A stretch of DNA of 64,000 nt from Lachnospiraceae bacterium. GTDB lineage: Bacteria > Bacillota > Clostridia > Lachnospirales > Lachnospiraceae. The stretch spans positions 121,577 through 185,576 of the forward strand of contig JAFQQI010000009.1 of the NCBI GenBank assembly GCA_017411305.1, given 5' to 3'. A model generated the notes under the pieces. It was not told where the DNA came from. It worked only from the letters and a program-made list of their open reading frames with translations, and did not search any database. Positions 8,561 through 17,285 of the stretch are shown one piece after another (positions within the stretch are counted from its first letter, which is position 1; each line of letters starts with the position of its first letter). The position numbers were made by a program, and so were the translations under genes.

Positions 8561-9313
8561 ATGGTAGATAAAGCAATGATTGAATTTGAACTGAAAAAAC
8601 TTCTTTCTCTTGATTTTAATTGTAGTGAAGACGATTTTGATAAAAAGGAAAATATCATTGTAGTTTCAAAGGAACATCCGGGACGGCGTGTATATATGCC
8701 AAGGAAGGCATTCTTTTCTATGATCACCTTAGGACGAAATGTGGTTATAAATGCACCTGAGGAGATGCATGAGTGGTTGGTGAAATGGAGCAAGGGAAAG
8801 GAAAGTATTTGGCTTTTTGAGCATCACAATTTAATGGAGTTGGAAAAGGAGCTTTCAAAGTATGGAGAACGGTTGTGGCAGAGTCATCATATGTTTTTGC
8901 CAAAGGTACAGATGGAGGAAGTTGATGTGACTTTCGAAGTACAATGGTTTGAGCAGGAAGAAATTAAGGCATTATATGGTCGAGAGGAGTTTCCAAATGC
9001 TTTGTGCGATTGCTTTATGCCGGAACGACCTGATGTATTGGCGGTGGGAGCAGTATATGAAGGGCAGATTGTGGGGTTTGCAGGATGTGCTGCTGATACA
9101 AAACTATTTTGGCAAATAGGAATTGATGTTTTTCCTAAGTGGAGAGACAAAGGTATTGCAACTAAGTTGGTGAAGTTGCTTAAAAATGAAGTGTTTCGCC
9201 GGGGAGCCATTCCAATTTATGGAACCAGCTTGTCAAGTATAGGTTCTTGGAATGTGGCACTTGGAAGTGGATTTTATCCAAAGTGGGTAGAGATTGAGAC
9301 TATGGGAGAGTAG
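8561..9313 (+). CDS. GNAT family N-acetyltransferase
   Basis: A 250-aa protein with a non-catalytic N-terminal half and a C-terminal GNAT fold at about residues 130-250. The acetyl-CoA site is visible as IDVFPKWRDKGIATKLV, corresponding to the R/Q-x-x-G-x-G/A loop, preceded by GQIVGFAGCA. I start it at the ATG at 8561, which has AAGGAGGG 5 bases upstream; an upstream TTG at 8531 lacks a site. It probably shares a transcript with the APH-like gene. Substrate is unknown. No terminator is visible after it. Confidence 0.82.
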   Translation: MVDKAMIEFELKKLLSLDFNCSEDDFDKKENIIVVSKEHPGRRVYMPRKAFFSMITLGRNVVINAPEEMHEWLVKWSKGKESIWLFEHHNLMELEKELSKYGERLWQSHHMFLPKVQMEEVDVTFEVQWFEQEEIKALYGREEFPNALCDCFMPERPDVLAVGAVYEGQIVGFAGCAADTKLFWQIGIDVFPKWRDKGIATKLVKLLKNEVFRRGAIPIYGTSLSSIGSWNVALGSGFYPKWVEIETMGE

Positions 9314-9403
9314 TTCTGAAAAAGAGAGAGGTTTCATGTCGCATTTTTGTTGAAAGACCTGCTAGAAATGATGAATTAGCATATTACTTAAGAGAACTAA
9401 GGG

Positions 9404-9438
9404 CGCACTTCTATACATCCAGTGGATGTATCCGTGCG
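9404..9438. repeat. Palindrome / hairpin
   Basis: ATACATCC (9413-9420) and GGATGTAT (9424-9431) pair perfectly around a 3-base AGT loop, and CGCAC (9404-9408) pairs with GTGCG (9434-9438) beyond a small internal bulge. There is no T-run, so it is not a simple terminator. Confidence 0.7.
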
Positions 9439-9626
9439 AGGTGCATTTTCGATGTCACCTGATTGGTTTCGCCGATTTTGCCTACGCGGTGCTTCGGAAA
9501 GTTTCACAGTAATAATTGGGATATCGCAAAAGGGCAAAAATTTGCCGTTGACGTATTGCTCCAAGTATTGCATAATAGCAGTGGAGATAGTATACCCAAA
9601 ATTCAAAAATCATAGAAGTAATGAGA

Positions 9627-9656
9627 GCCTAAACCCTGGTGGTTTGGGCTTTTTTC
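9627..9656 (+). terminator. Intrinsic terminator without a recognisable gene upstream
   Basis: GCCTAAACC (9627-9635) pairs with GGTTTGGGC (9641-9649) with one G-T pair, then TTTTTT. It implies a plus-strand transcript across 9400-9627, possibly an RNA or the end of a decayed gene. Confidence 0.8.
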
Positions 9657-10005
9657 AATGGGAGCACTTTTTTGATTACCTTTTCAGGGAGACAAAACCA
9701 GTCAAAAAGGGTGGAAAAACGGGGAAAATATTTCACAAACTTTATTGTTACAATTACACAAAATATAGAATTAGCAATTTGGAAGAAATTCTAGGGGATT
9801 TTGCCCCTAACTAGATGCATTTTGCGATGGATATACAAAATGCGTATCTAGCAAAAGACACCTAAAGAAATTTAAATGACTTAGGAAATTTTTTCTCGCC
9901 GGAATCATTGCTTTTTCCAATTCATAGTTGTATCATTAAGACAAGAAGTCATAGATGACTTATCGGACGAAAAGATGCAGAAGCGATTATGGAAGGAGGG
10001 AAGTT

Positions 10006-10200
10006 TTGAACAAGGAATTTGAACGCTGCTGCACATTCCTGGCTGAGATGATGGAGAAGTACGGAGCACAGGTTTTGCGAGACATCGCCGTAGAGATTCA
10101 GTACGAACCGGAAACTTGGTGTGATGATGCAGAAGGAAAAAGACTTCGGTATGAGGCTTATGCGAGAAGATTTCTGAAGCGGTTTGAGAAGGCGGCATAA
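10006..10200 (+). CDS. Small mobile-element-type protein, 64 aa, TTG start
   Basis: A 64-aa charged, helical protein (ERCCTFLAEMMEKYG near the N-terminus, RYEAYARRFLKRFEKAA at the end). I start it at the TTG at 10006 because AAGGAGGG sits 5 bases upstream; the frame continues up to an ATG at 9955 with no ribosome site. It resembles small proteins of unknown role in Clostridial integrative elements, judged from memory only. It lies just ahead of the AbiE operon and is separate from it. Confidence 0.65.
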   Translation: MNKEFERCCTFLAEMMEKYGAQVLRDIAVEIQYEPETWCDDAEGKRLRYEAYARRFLKRFEKAA

Positions 10201-10325
10201 GGATTACCGGCATCCTGCGAGAGTGGGATGTATACATACGATAGAGCGTTCAAAAAATATGTAAAAACTGGAAATACTTAAAATATATGAAGGATAAGTA
10301 TAGAGTGAATATGAGAAATGATATT

Positions 10326-10370
10326 AAAGGGAGTGTAGGTAAAAAACAAAAAAATACCTACATTCCCTTT
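10326..10370. promoter_or_regulatory. Operator 1 of the abiE operon (inverted repeat)
   Basis: AAAGGGAGTGTAGGTA (10326-10341) pairs with TACCTACATTCCCTTT (10355-10370). The core is TGTAGGTA, 13 bases, TACCTACA. It lies just upstream of the -35 element and has the same core and spacing as operator 2. It is probably a binding site for AbiEi. Confidence 0.75.
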
Positions 10371-10388
10371 AAAAATTCACATTACATC

Positions 10389-10416
10389 TTGACTATGTTT
10401 CATTATATGATATAAT
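10389..10416 (+). promoter_or_regulatory. Promoter of the abiE operon
   Basis: TTGACT at 10389-10394 and TATAAT at 10411-10416 with a 16-base spacer, placed between two matching inverted repeats. Confidence 0.78.
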
Positions 10417-10423
10417 TTGAGTA

Positions 10424-10456
10424 AATGTAGGTAAAAAATGTTTTAATACCTGCATT
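10424..10456. promoter_or_regulatory. Operator 2 of the abiE operon (inverted repeat)
   Basis: AATGTAGGTA (10424-10433) and TACCTGCATT (10447-10456), core TGTAGGTA, 13 bases, TACCTGCA. It covers the expected transcription start, so a bound repressor would block initiation. Confidence 0.75.
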
Positions 10457-10479
10457 TTGTTGAAAGAAGGTGAAGAAAA

Positions 10480-11022
10480 ATGTTACTATCATATCAGGAA
10501 TGTTTGGAAAAATATGGAACAGATTATAAAATAAAAAAACATGTTCAAGAAGGGGAACTGTATGTAAAAGAAAAGGGAATCTATTCAGATAAGAGATATG
10601 TACCGGAGCTGGAGATTATTTCTAAGAAATATCCCAATGCAATTATTACGCTGAATAGTGCCTTTTATTATTATGGTTTAACGGATACCATACCTGATTT
10701 TTATTATGTTGCCACACCGAAAAACACAAGAAAAATCAGTGATGAAAGGGTGAAGCAATTTTATGAAAATAGCAAAGCCTTTGACATGGGAAAAACCAAG
10801 ATGAATTATGATGGTGTGGATATTGTGATTTATGATAAAGAGCGTCTTCTTGTGGAATTGATACGAAATAAAAGAAAATTTTCTTTTGATTTTTATAAAG
10901 AAATAATTGCGAGTTATAGAAGAATTGTTCATGAGTTGGATATGACTTTAGTTGCGGAATATGCGTATGAATTACCAAAATCCAACACGGTTATGGAGAC
11001 CTTAAGATTGGAGGTTTTATAA
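10480..11022 (+). CDS. abiEi: AbiEi-type antitoxin and autoregulator
   Basis: A 180-aa protein with a short N-terminal winged-helix region (about residues 1-60, SYQECLEKYG to KYPNAIITLNSAFYYYGLTD) and a C-terminal domain ending in ELPKSNTVMETLRLEVL. This is the AbiEi antitoxin layout of type IV toxin-antitoxin systems, in which AbiEi neutralises AbiEii without a stable complex and represses its own promoter. It overlaps the toxin gene by one base. The promoter carries two inverted repeats of identical geometry, which supports the autoregulation. GAAGGTGAAG precedes the ATG. Confidence 0.88.
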   Translation: MLLSYQECLEKYGTDYKIKKHVQEGELYVKEKGIYSDKRYVPELEIISKKYPNAIITLNSAFYYYGLTDTIPDFYYVATPKNTRKISDERVKQFYENSKAFDMGKTKMNYDGVDIVIYDKERLLVELIRNKRKFSFDFYKEIIASYRRIVHELDMTLVAEYAYELPKSNTVMETLRLEVL

Positions 11023-11822
11023 TGGTTAATATACAGAAGTTGATTGAGGAAGCAAATAAAAACGGTTATCAGGGAGATAAGGCGTCCGCAAAAGTATGCC
11101 AGGATATTGTATTAAAAGCATTATCAGTTGGCCCCTTGAGTAGAAATGTAACGATTAAGGGTGGTGTGGTTATGCGCAGCAAGACCAATAATGTTAGAAG
11201 AGCTACACAGGACTTGGACATTGATTTTATTAAGTATTCCTTGGCAGAAGAATCGATAGATGCGTTTATAAGCAAGCTGAATTGTCTTGATGGAATCAAG
11301 ATTAGTAGGTTAGGCAAGATTGAAGAGTTGAAACAACAGGATTATAGCGGAAAGCAGGTATTTATTTTGATTGAAGATACAGAGGGGAATCAAGTCAGAA
11401 GTAAGATTGATTTAGGTGTACATAATCGATTTGAATTGGAACAGGAAGAATATTGTTTCGATATTGCGTACGATGATGAAGGAGCAAGCTTGTTAATTAA
11501 TTCTGATGAGCAGATGTTAGCAGAAAAATTGCGTTCGCTTCTTAAATTTGGGCCATTTTCAACAAGGTATAAGGATGTATATGATATGTATTACTTGAAG
11601 GATTCTGTTAATAGAGAAAAATTGATGGTAGCTTTGGATACATATATATTCAATGACACAATGATGAAGGAAAATACCGGGAATGATATAGTTAGGAGAT
11701 TAAAAATCGCTTTTAGTGATAAGAGCTACATTCATAGACTTGATACTTCAGATAAAAGATGGATTGATGAAGAGATTGGTGTTGTGACGGAGGGGATTTT
11801 GGAGTTTGTGGCTAAAATTTGA
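11022..11822 (+). CDS. abiEii: AbiEii-type nucleotidyltransferase toxin
   Basis: A 266-aa nucleotidyltransferase. The polymerase-beta-like signature appears as IKGGVVMRSKTNNVRRATQDLDIDF, with the DLDID acidic pair at about residues 65-69, followed by VRSKIDLGVH and a late LAEKLRSLL..STRYKDVYDMY helix typical of AbiEii/DUF1814. Family members transfer nucleotides onto targets (tRNA for some) and cause growth arrest upon phage infection. Start has GGAGG at 11010-11014. All expected motifs are intact, so the toxin is probably active. Confidence 0.9.
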   Translation: MVNIQKLIEEANKNGYQGDKASAKVCQDIVLKALSVGPLSRNVTIKGGVVMRSKTNNVRRATQDLDIDFIKYSLAEESIDAFISKLNCLDGIKISRLGKIEELKQQDYSGKQVFILIEDTEGNQVRSKIDLGVHNRFELEQEEYCFDIAYDDEGASLLINSDEQMLAEKLRSLLKFGPFSTRYKDVYDMYYLKDSVNREKLMVALDTYIFNDTMMKENTGNDIVRRLKIAFSDKSYIHRLDTSDKRWIDEEIGVVTEGILEFVAKI

Positions 11823-11841
11823 TGGATTGGAGGATGTTTAC

Positions 11842-12156
11842 ATGGAAGTTTCAAAAAGCGATTGGAAATTATTTAGAACTCGTATTGGTGATTGGCAGGA
11901 AGCGTATATGGGGCGTTTGACCAAAGAATATATAGATTTGTTAAGTGGAGATGAAAATGCTTCAGATAAATTCTGGAAGCTGGAAGAACGGATAAAAAAG
12001 GATAAAAAGCATCCGGGAGTAATGCTCGAATTAAGCAAAGGAAATATGATTTTCGATATTGTGGCACTGATTAATAGCGGTGTAATTACAACTGCAGATT
12101 TGGAAGGTTTTAGTGATGAATTAAAAGAAAGTGTAAATTTTCTTTTACATAGGTAG
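11842..12156 (+). CDS. Conserved small protein between AbiE and the TOTE helicase, 104 aa
   Basis: A 104-aa charged helical protein (SKSDWKLFRTRIGDWQEAYM, then DIVALINSGVITTADLEGFS and DELKESVNFLLHR). It has no membrane segment. I start at the ATG at 11842 with GGAGG 8 bases upstream; the frame runs back to a TTG at 11806 inside abiEii. I recall close relatives in many gut Firmicutes without an assigned role. It follows abiEii by 19 bases and precedes the helicase by 39, so it may be co-expressed with either. Function unknown. Confidence 0.78.
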   Translation: MEVSKSDWKLFRTRIGDWQEAYMGRLTKEYIDLLSGDENASDKFWKLEERIKKDKKHPGVMLELSKGNMIFDIVALINSGVITTADLEGFSDELKESVNFLLHR

Positions 12157-12195
12157 CAGAAGGTATTATGTACATAGGAATTGCAGGTGATATTT

Positions 12196-15165
12196 GTGAA
12201 TATAGAAGCGTATGATGCGGAGTCTTTAAGGAAGCTCGTCAGACTCCTTGAATATGAGAACAGGTTATTGAAAGACAAACTAAAGAAAGAAAATATTCCG
12301 TATGACGAGGTCAATCCCTTTGAAGAGACGATAGACAATGTGGAAGAGTACGACCCTGATCAGGGAGAACGCATTGTTAATCCACCTTATATTACAGAGG
12401 AAATGGCACAGAAGTTTTTTGCCATGTTTTGGGGGCGGGAGGATGTTTATGCAAAGCGTGGTAAGAGTGGTGGTTATTTTCCACAATGTGATAACAGATG
12501 GGATGCCAGACTTTGTCCGAAGCAAAGAGGTGAAAAGGCTTTCTGTGATGAATGTGAATATACCAAGTGGACACGGCTGGATGCTAAGAAGATTATTGCA
12601 CATCTATTAGGGTATAAAGAGGATGGCTCAGATGTAATAGGTGTATATCCGCTGTTGCCTAATGGGATGTGTAGATTTATTGTATTTGATTTTGATAATC
12701 ATGAAAAAGGTGCAGAAGCGACAGATTTTGCCAATACAGATAACGAGTGGCATAAAGAAGTGGATGCTCTTAGAAAAATGTGCGAGATAAATGGTATTAG
12801 GCCATTGGTAGAGCGTTCTCGTTCCGGTAAAGGTGCTCATGTATGGATTTTCTTTAAGAAAGCAATACCGGCTTCTGTAGCCAGAAATTTTGGATTTCTG
12901 TTATTAGATAAAGGTTCTGCATCTATTAACTTAAAATCCTTTCATTACTATGACAGAATGTATCCGTCTCAAGATGTGGCAAGCAGTATCGGTAATCTGA
13001 TTGCATTGCCATTGCAGGGACAGGCGCTTAAAAATGGTAACAGTGCATTTGTGGATGAAAATTGGAATGCCTATCCAAATCAGTGGGATATTTTACTAAA
13101 TAAAGCAGAAAAACTTGGTATAGAGGATATTGAAAAATATATGGCAAAATGGCAGGCGGAGTTGGCAGAAAGCCGGGGAATGCTTGCCGGTACCGATATG
13201 AATAATAGACCAAAGCCATGGAAAAAGAAGTGTGAGTTTGTTAAGGCGGATGTGGTTGGTAAGCTACATATGGTGCTTAGCAATGGTGTTTATATTGATA
13301 CATTAAACCTTATGCCGAGAATACAAAACCAAATCCGTAGTTTGGCAGCTTTTGACAATCCTGAATTTTATAAAAATAAGAGACTGGGATATTCCAATTA
13401 CTATAATTTTAGTGCGGTATATCTGGGTAAAGACGTTGATGGATACATACAGGTTCCAAGAGGTCTAAAAGAACGAATTATTGAGGAATGTAATAAAGCC
13501 GGAATTGCTGTTGATATATCTGACCAAAAGGAAAAAGGACGTCCTATCAGAGTTTCCTTCAAAGGAGATTTGAGAACGCAACAGGAGTTGGCGGCAGAGA
13601 AATTATTGACATATTCAGATGGTGTATTAAGTGCTGCAACCGCATTTGGTAAAACGGTTGTGTGTAGTTATCTGATTGCGGAACGCAAAGTAAACACACT
13701 TATTTTGTTGCAGAGTAAGGATTTACTGAATCAGTGGGTGGATGAGCTGAATAAATTCTTGGACATTAAGGAAGAACCTCCGGAGTATGAAACCAAAACA
13801 GGCAGGAAGAAAAAGAGAGAAAGCGTTGTAGGTATTTTGCATGGCAGTAAAAATACTTTGACCGGTATTGTAGATGTTGCCATGGTTGGCTCTATGTATA
13901 GTAAGGGTAAATTTCATGACCTGATTAATTCTTATGGAATGGTAATTATGGATGAGTGTCATCATGCGGCATCCAATACGTCTGTGGAATTATTGCAGAA
14001 AATCAATGCCAAATATGTATATGGAGTTTCTGCGACGCCGAAGCGTGGAGATAGCTTAGATAAAATTATCTATATGCTACTTGGACCGCTTCGCCATAGA
14101 TTTACAGCATTGGAGAGAGCGCAGGAGCAGGGAATAGGTCATTATTTTGTTCCGAGATATACTAGAGTTGTGGACACAGCCGACAGTAAAGATGACATTA
14201 ACAAAGCTTACAGCCTAATTAGTACCAGTAAGGTGCGTAATGAGATGATTATAAGTGATGTAAAGAAAAGTATTGAGCTGAATCAGACTCCGGTTATATT
14301 AACCAGATTTAAGGAGCATGCAAAGCTTTTGTATGATGCGCTGAAAAGTGAAGCTGACCATGTATTTCTTTTGTATGGTGATAATTCTGATAAGGAAAAT
14401 GCAGAGATACGAGTAAAGTTAAAGCTGGTTCCCAGAACAGAGAGCCTTATTTTGGTTGCAACCGGACAGAAGATAGGAGAAGGATTTGATTTCCCAAGAC
14501 TTGATGTATTAATGCTTGCTGCACCGGTATCCTTTGAAGGGCGTCTGGAACAGTATATAGGAAGATTAAATCGTGACTATGAGGGTAAAGAGGCTGTTTA
14601 TGTATATGATTACATTGATGCCCATGTGAGATTCTTTAATAAAATGTACGGCAAAAGGTTGAAAACATACAAGCGTACCGGATTTTCTATATGGACAGGA
14701 GATGTACAGTCTAAGCAGATAATTAGTGCCATATATGACTCCGGTAATTACACGGAAAAATTTGAGCAGGATATTGTGGAAGCAGAGAAATCAATTGTAA
14801 TTTCCAGTCCGGATATACGACAGGACAAAATTGACAGATTGTTATTATTAGTCAAAGACCGTCAGGAACAAGGTGTACTTATAACAGTCATCACAACAGA
14901 CCCGGAAGAAGTGGTTTATGGTAGTGCGGATGTATGTTATGGGTTGATAAACGAAATGAAACAGGTGGGAATAAATGTAGTAACAAAGGCAGAAGTTGAA
15001 GAACGATTTGCTGTTATAGATGATGAATTAGTATGGCATGGAGGTATGAATCTGCTTGGGAAGGTAGATATATGGGATAATTTAATGCGTATCAAAAATC
15101 ATCAGGTGGCGTCAGAATTGTTCGAAATTTCACTTGGCACTATAACAGAATCTGAAGGAGGCTGA
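12196..15165 (+). CDS. TOTE-type primase-helicase (AEP + SF2 helicase + PLD-like)
   Basis: A 989-aa multidomain protein. After a coiled coil (residues 1-40) comes a Cys-rich element (CPKQRGEKAFCDEC) and an archaeo-eukaryotic primase (AEP) domain of the TOTE conflict type at about residues 65-310, with VFDFDNH near 165 and ERSRSGKGAHVWIFF near 200. An SF2 helicase follows: Walker A ATAFGKT at 481-487, DECH at 586-589, SATPKR, QKIGEGFDF and QYIGRLNRDY. The last 120 residues resemble a phospholipase-D-like domain with a degenerate motif (WHGGMNLLGK). The GTG at 12196 has AGGTGAT 5 bases upstream. Such proteins are predicted to be anti-mobile-element effectors; its activity here is inferred. Confidence 0.85.
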   Translation: MNIEAYDAESLRKLVRLLEYENRLLKDKLKKENIPYDEVNPFEETIDNVEEYDPDQGERIVNPPYITEEMAQKFFAMFWGREDVYAKRGKSGGYFPQCDNRWDARLCPKQRGEKAFCDECEYTKWTRLDAKKIIAHLLGYKEDGSDVIGVYPLLPNGMCRFIVFDFDNHEKGAEATDFANTDNEWHKEVDALRKMCEINGIRPLVERSRSGKGAHVWIFFKKAIPASVARNFGFLLLDKGSASINLKSFHYYDRMYPSQDVASSIGNLIALPLQGQALKNGNSAFVDENWNAYPNQWDILLNKAEKLGIEDIEKYMAKWQAELAESRGMLAGTDMNNRPKPWKKKCEFVKADVVGKLHMVLSNGVYIDTLNLMPRIQNQIRSLAAFDNPEFYKNKRLGYSNYYNFSAVYLGKDVDGYIQVPRGLKERIIEECNKAGIAVDISDQKEKGRPIRVSFKGDLRTQQELAAEKLLTYSDGVLSAATAFGKTVVCSYLIAERKVNTLILLQSKDLLNQWVDELNKFLDIKEEPPEYETKTGRKKKRESVVGILHGSKNTLTGIVDVAMVGSMYSKGKFHDLINSYGMVIMDECHHAASNTSVELLQKINAKYVYGVSATPKRGDSLDKIIYMLLGPLRHRFTALERAQEQGIGHYFVPRYTRVVDTADSKDDINKAYSLISTSKVRNEMIISDVKKSIELNQTPVILTRFKEHAKLLYDALKSEADHVFLLYGDNSDKENAEIRVKLKLVPRTESLILVATGQKIGEGFDFPRLDVLMLAAPVSFEGRLEQYIGRLNRDYEGKEAVYVYDYIDAHVRFFNKMYGKRLKTYKRTGFSIWTGDVQSKQIISAIYDSGNYTEKFEQDIVEAEKSIVISSPDIRQDKIDRLLLLVKDRQEQGVLITVITTDPEEVVYGSADVCYGLINEMKQVGINVVTKAEVEERFAVIDDELVWHGGMNLLGKVDIWDNLMRIKNHQVASELFEISLGTITESEGG

Positions 15166-15225
15166 TAACTATATGAAAAACAACAGAGATGTTACATCTA
15201 CACCAGTGTATCTACCACCATGTAG

Positions 15226-15387
15226 GCGCGTCTGGACAAGCTTTATGACGAGATAGAAGAAATCGAAACTCTGATTGAAGAAGTGGAGACCGGATTGTAT
15301 AATATTAGGCAGGAGAAAACATTTATGAAGAACTTTCTTGCAGATGTGAATATTTACGAGGAAGATGAGATTGGGAAAAACAAATGA
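15226..15387 (+). pseudogene. Remnant of a serine recombinase C-terminus
   Basis: An open frame of 53 codons without a start reads LDKLYDEIEEIETLIEEVETG, then LYNIRQEKTF..FLADVNIYEE. The first part matches the coiled-coil end of large serine recombinases of Clostridial elements, which normally continues for another 30-40 residues before a FIERIDIY-like end; here the middle seems deleted. The upstream 60 bases also look like decayed recombinase sequence. The stop overlaps the start of the ABC gene. It marks the right edge of the AbiE/TOTE island. Confidence 0.65.
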
Positions 15388-17285
15388 GTGATATGCTTAA
15401 AAGAAAAAATAAGAAAACCGTACGATTAGGTGAGTATGATGAAGACGGAAAATTGAAAGTTCCTCATACTTATTATGGAATTGTCAAAAATATGGGTTTA
15501 ATGTTCCAAAAAATTTGGCAATATAAAAAGGGCATTGTCCTGCTTTTTGTGGCAGGGGCAGTGACCCAGTCTGTTATGAGATATTTGTGGAGCTTTATTG
15601 CAAAATATGTGATTGATATTGTACAGGCTCAGGCAGATATGGCGACAAAGGATTTGTCGCCTTTGTTTCAGTTATTACTGATTACTACAGTGATTGAACT
15701 TATCAGTGTGGGTGGCAATACCATCATTCAGAACAGAGTATATTATCAGTTTAATTATGTACGTTTTAAACTAATGACGGAAAAGAATGATAAGCTTCTT
15801 TCCATGAAATATCAGACACTGGAGCAGCAACATATTTTGGATTTGCATCAAAGAGCGGCAAATTCTCTTGGAGGAGACTGGCAGGGCATTGGCGGACTGA
15901 TGAACAGAAGCTTTATTTTATTGTCACTTGCTGTAACTATGGTAGTTACAGCAACAACCATAGTAGTGCTTGACCCCAGACTGATTCTGGTATTGACACT
16001 TGCCATGCTGATTAACTATGCGTCACAGAGATGGTCCATCCGCGATGATAAAAAGCATTTTTGGGATGCATCAGTACCCATTCGCAGAAAAATGGACTAT
16101 ATGGAACGATGTACCCAGGATTTTGACTATGCCAAGGATATCCGTGTTTTTTCTTTGCAGCCCTGGCTATTACAAAAGCAAAAAGGTATTTTGAAAGAAT
16201 TTGAAGGCATGTATCACAAAGGCCGGAATTTTTGGTTAAGGCATTCCTACATTTATTCTACCACCAGCCTGATTGCGTCTTCGGTGATGTATTATATTTT
16301 AATTACCCAGGCTCTTGGAGAAAGTATCACCATTGGAGATTTTTCTTTGTACCTGGGACTTTGCAGTGCGTTTTCCATGGCTCTTTCGGATTTTTATTTT
16401 AACTTTGGATTAATCATGCAGGCATCGGATATGACGGATGATTATCGGACATTTATGGATTTACAAGAGGAGGAAGAAGCTGATTATCTGGATATTTCCG
16501 TACTGGGTTCTTCTTATCATTTTGAGTTTCAAAATGTGTCTTTCCGATATGATGGAGCAGAAAAGGATACTATTCATGACTTGAATTTATCCTTTCCTGA
16601 GGGACAAAAGCTTGCGATTGTGGGCTTAAACGGAGCAGGTAAGACAACCTTTATCAAGTTGCTGCTCCGTTTGTATGAAGTAACAAAGGGAGATATTCTT
16701 GTAAACGGAATCAGCATTTACCGCTTCCGGAGAGCAGATTATTTCAAGCTGTTTGCGCCCGTATTTCAGGATGTAGTGTTATTTGCATTTCCTTTGTCAC
16801 AGAATGTTTCCATGGAACGGCCTGAGTGTACGGATAAAAAGAAGGCAGAAGAATGTCTGATTGCAGCGGGAATGGAGGAGAAATTAAAGAGTCTTGAAAA
16901 GGGAAGTGATACGGAGATCCTGAAGGTTCTTTATGATGATGGTGTGGACTTATCCGGCGGTGAAAAGCAGAAGCTGGCTCTTGCCAGAGCTTTATACAAA
17001 GATGCACCCATAATTGTACTTGATGAGCCTACGGCGGCATTGGATGCATTGGCAGAATATGAACTGTATCAGAATTTTGATAAGATTATCGGAAATAAGT
17101 CTGCCATTTATATTTCCCACAGACTTTCTTCTACCCGTTTTTGTGACAAGATAGCCATGTTTGCAGATGGAAAGATTATTGAATATGGCACCCATGAAGA
17201 GCTTCTTGAAAAGGGAGGAGAATATGCAACTCTCTTTAGGGTACAGGCACAGTATTACGAAGAAAGGGGCGAAGAAGATGAGTAA
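15384..17285 (+). CDS. ABC exporter half-transporter (membrane + ATPase), subunit 1
   Basis: A 633-aa type IV ABC half-transporter. Six membrane helices occupy about residues 45-370 and the ATPase follows: Walker A GLNGAGKTT near 414, signature LSGGEKQ near 522, Walker B and LDEPTAALD near 546. The next gene encodes a similar protein and overlaps it by 8 bases, so the pair probably forms a heterodimeric exporter for a drug, peptide or lipid. The long charged N-terminus is somewhat unusual. The ATG lies within the recombinase remnant and has only a weak GGG-A ribosome site. Confidence 0.9.
   Translation: MSDMLKRKNKKTVRLGEYDEDGKLKVPHTYYGIVKNMGLMFQKIWQYKKGIVLLFVAGAVTQSVMRYLWSFIAKYVIDIVQAQADMATKDLSPLFQLLLITTVIELISVGGNTIIQNRVYYQFNYVRFKLMTEKNDKLLSMKYQTLEQQHILDLHQRAANSLGGDWQGIGGLMNRSFILLSLAVTMVVTATTIVVLDPRLILVLTLAMLINYASQRWSIRDDKKHFWDASVPIRRKMDYMERCTQDFDYAKDIRVFSLQPWLLQKQKGILKEFEGMYHKGRNFWLRHSYIYSTTSLIASSVMYYILITQALGESITIGDFSLYLGLCSAFSMALSDFYFNFGLIMQASDMTDDYRTFMDLQEEEEADYLDISVLGSSYHFEFQNVSFRYDGAEKDTIHDLNLSFPEGQKLAIVGLNGAGKTTFIKLLLRLYEVTKGDILVNGISIYRFRRADYFKLFAPVFQDVVLFAFPLSQNVSMERPECTDKKKAEECLIAAGMEEKLKSLEKGSDTEILKVLYDDGVDLSGGEKQKLALARALYKDAPIIVLDEPTAALDALAEYELYQNFDKIIGNKSAIYISHRLSSTRFCDKIAMFADGKIIEYGTHEELLEKGGEYATLFRVQAQYYEERGEEDE

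Larger units (their letters stand above)
9314..10005. other. 692-base non-coding stretch, probable mobile-element scar
   Basis: No convincing gene. The first 90 bases are featureless. From 9404 there is a long hairpin, then AT-poor sequence to about 9600 that is open on both strands without ribosome sites, a good terminator at 9627-9656, and AT-rich sequence to the next gene. The central part looks like decayed or control DNA of an integrated element rather than ordinary intergenic sequence. Confidence 0.5.

Noticed and set aside
9422-9814. A 130-codon plus-strand frame, and a 69-codon minus-strand frame at 9397-9606
   Set aside because: Neither has a ribosome site, the plus frame runs through a strong terminator, and composition is not protein-like.
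10326-10370. Operator 1 considered as a terminator for the 64-aa gene
   Set aside because: There is no T-run on either strand, and the same core and spacing recur beyond the promoter.
9404-15387. Intact integrative element with attachment sites
   Set aside because: No intact integrase, relaxase or direct repeats at the edges were found, only scars.
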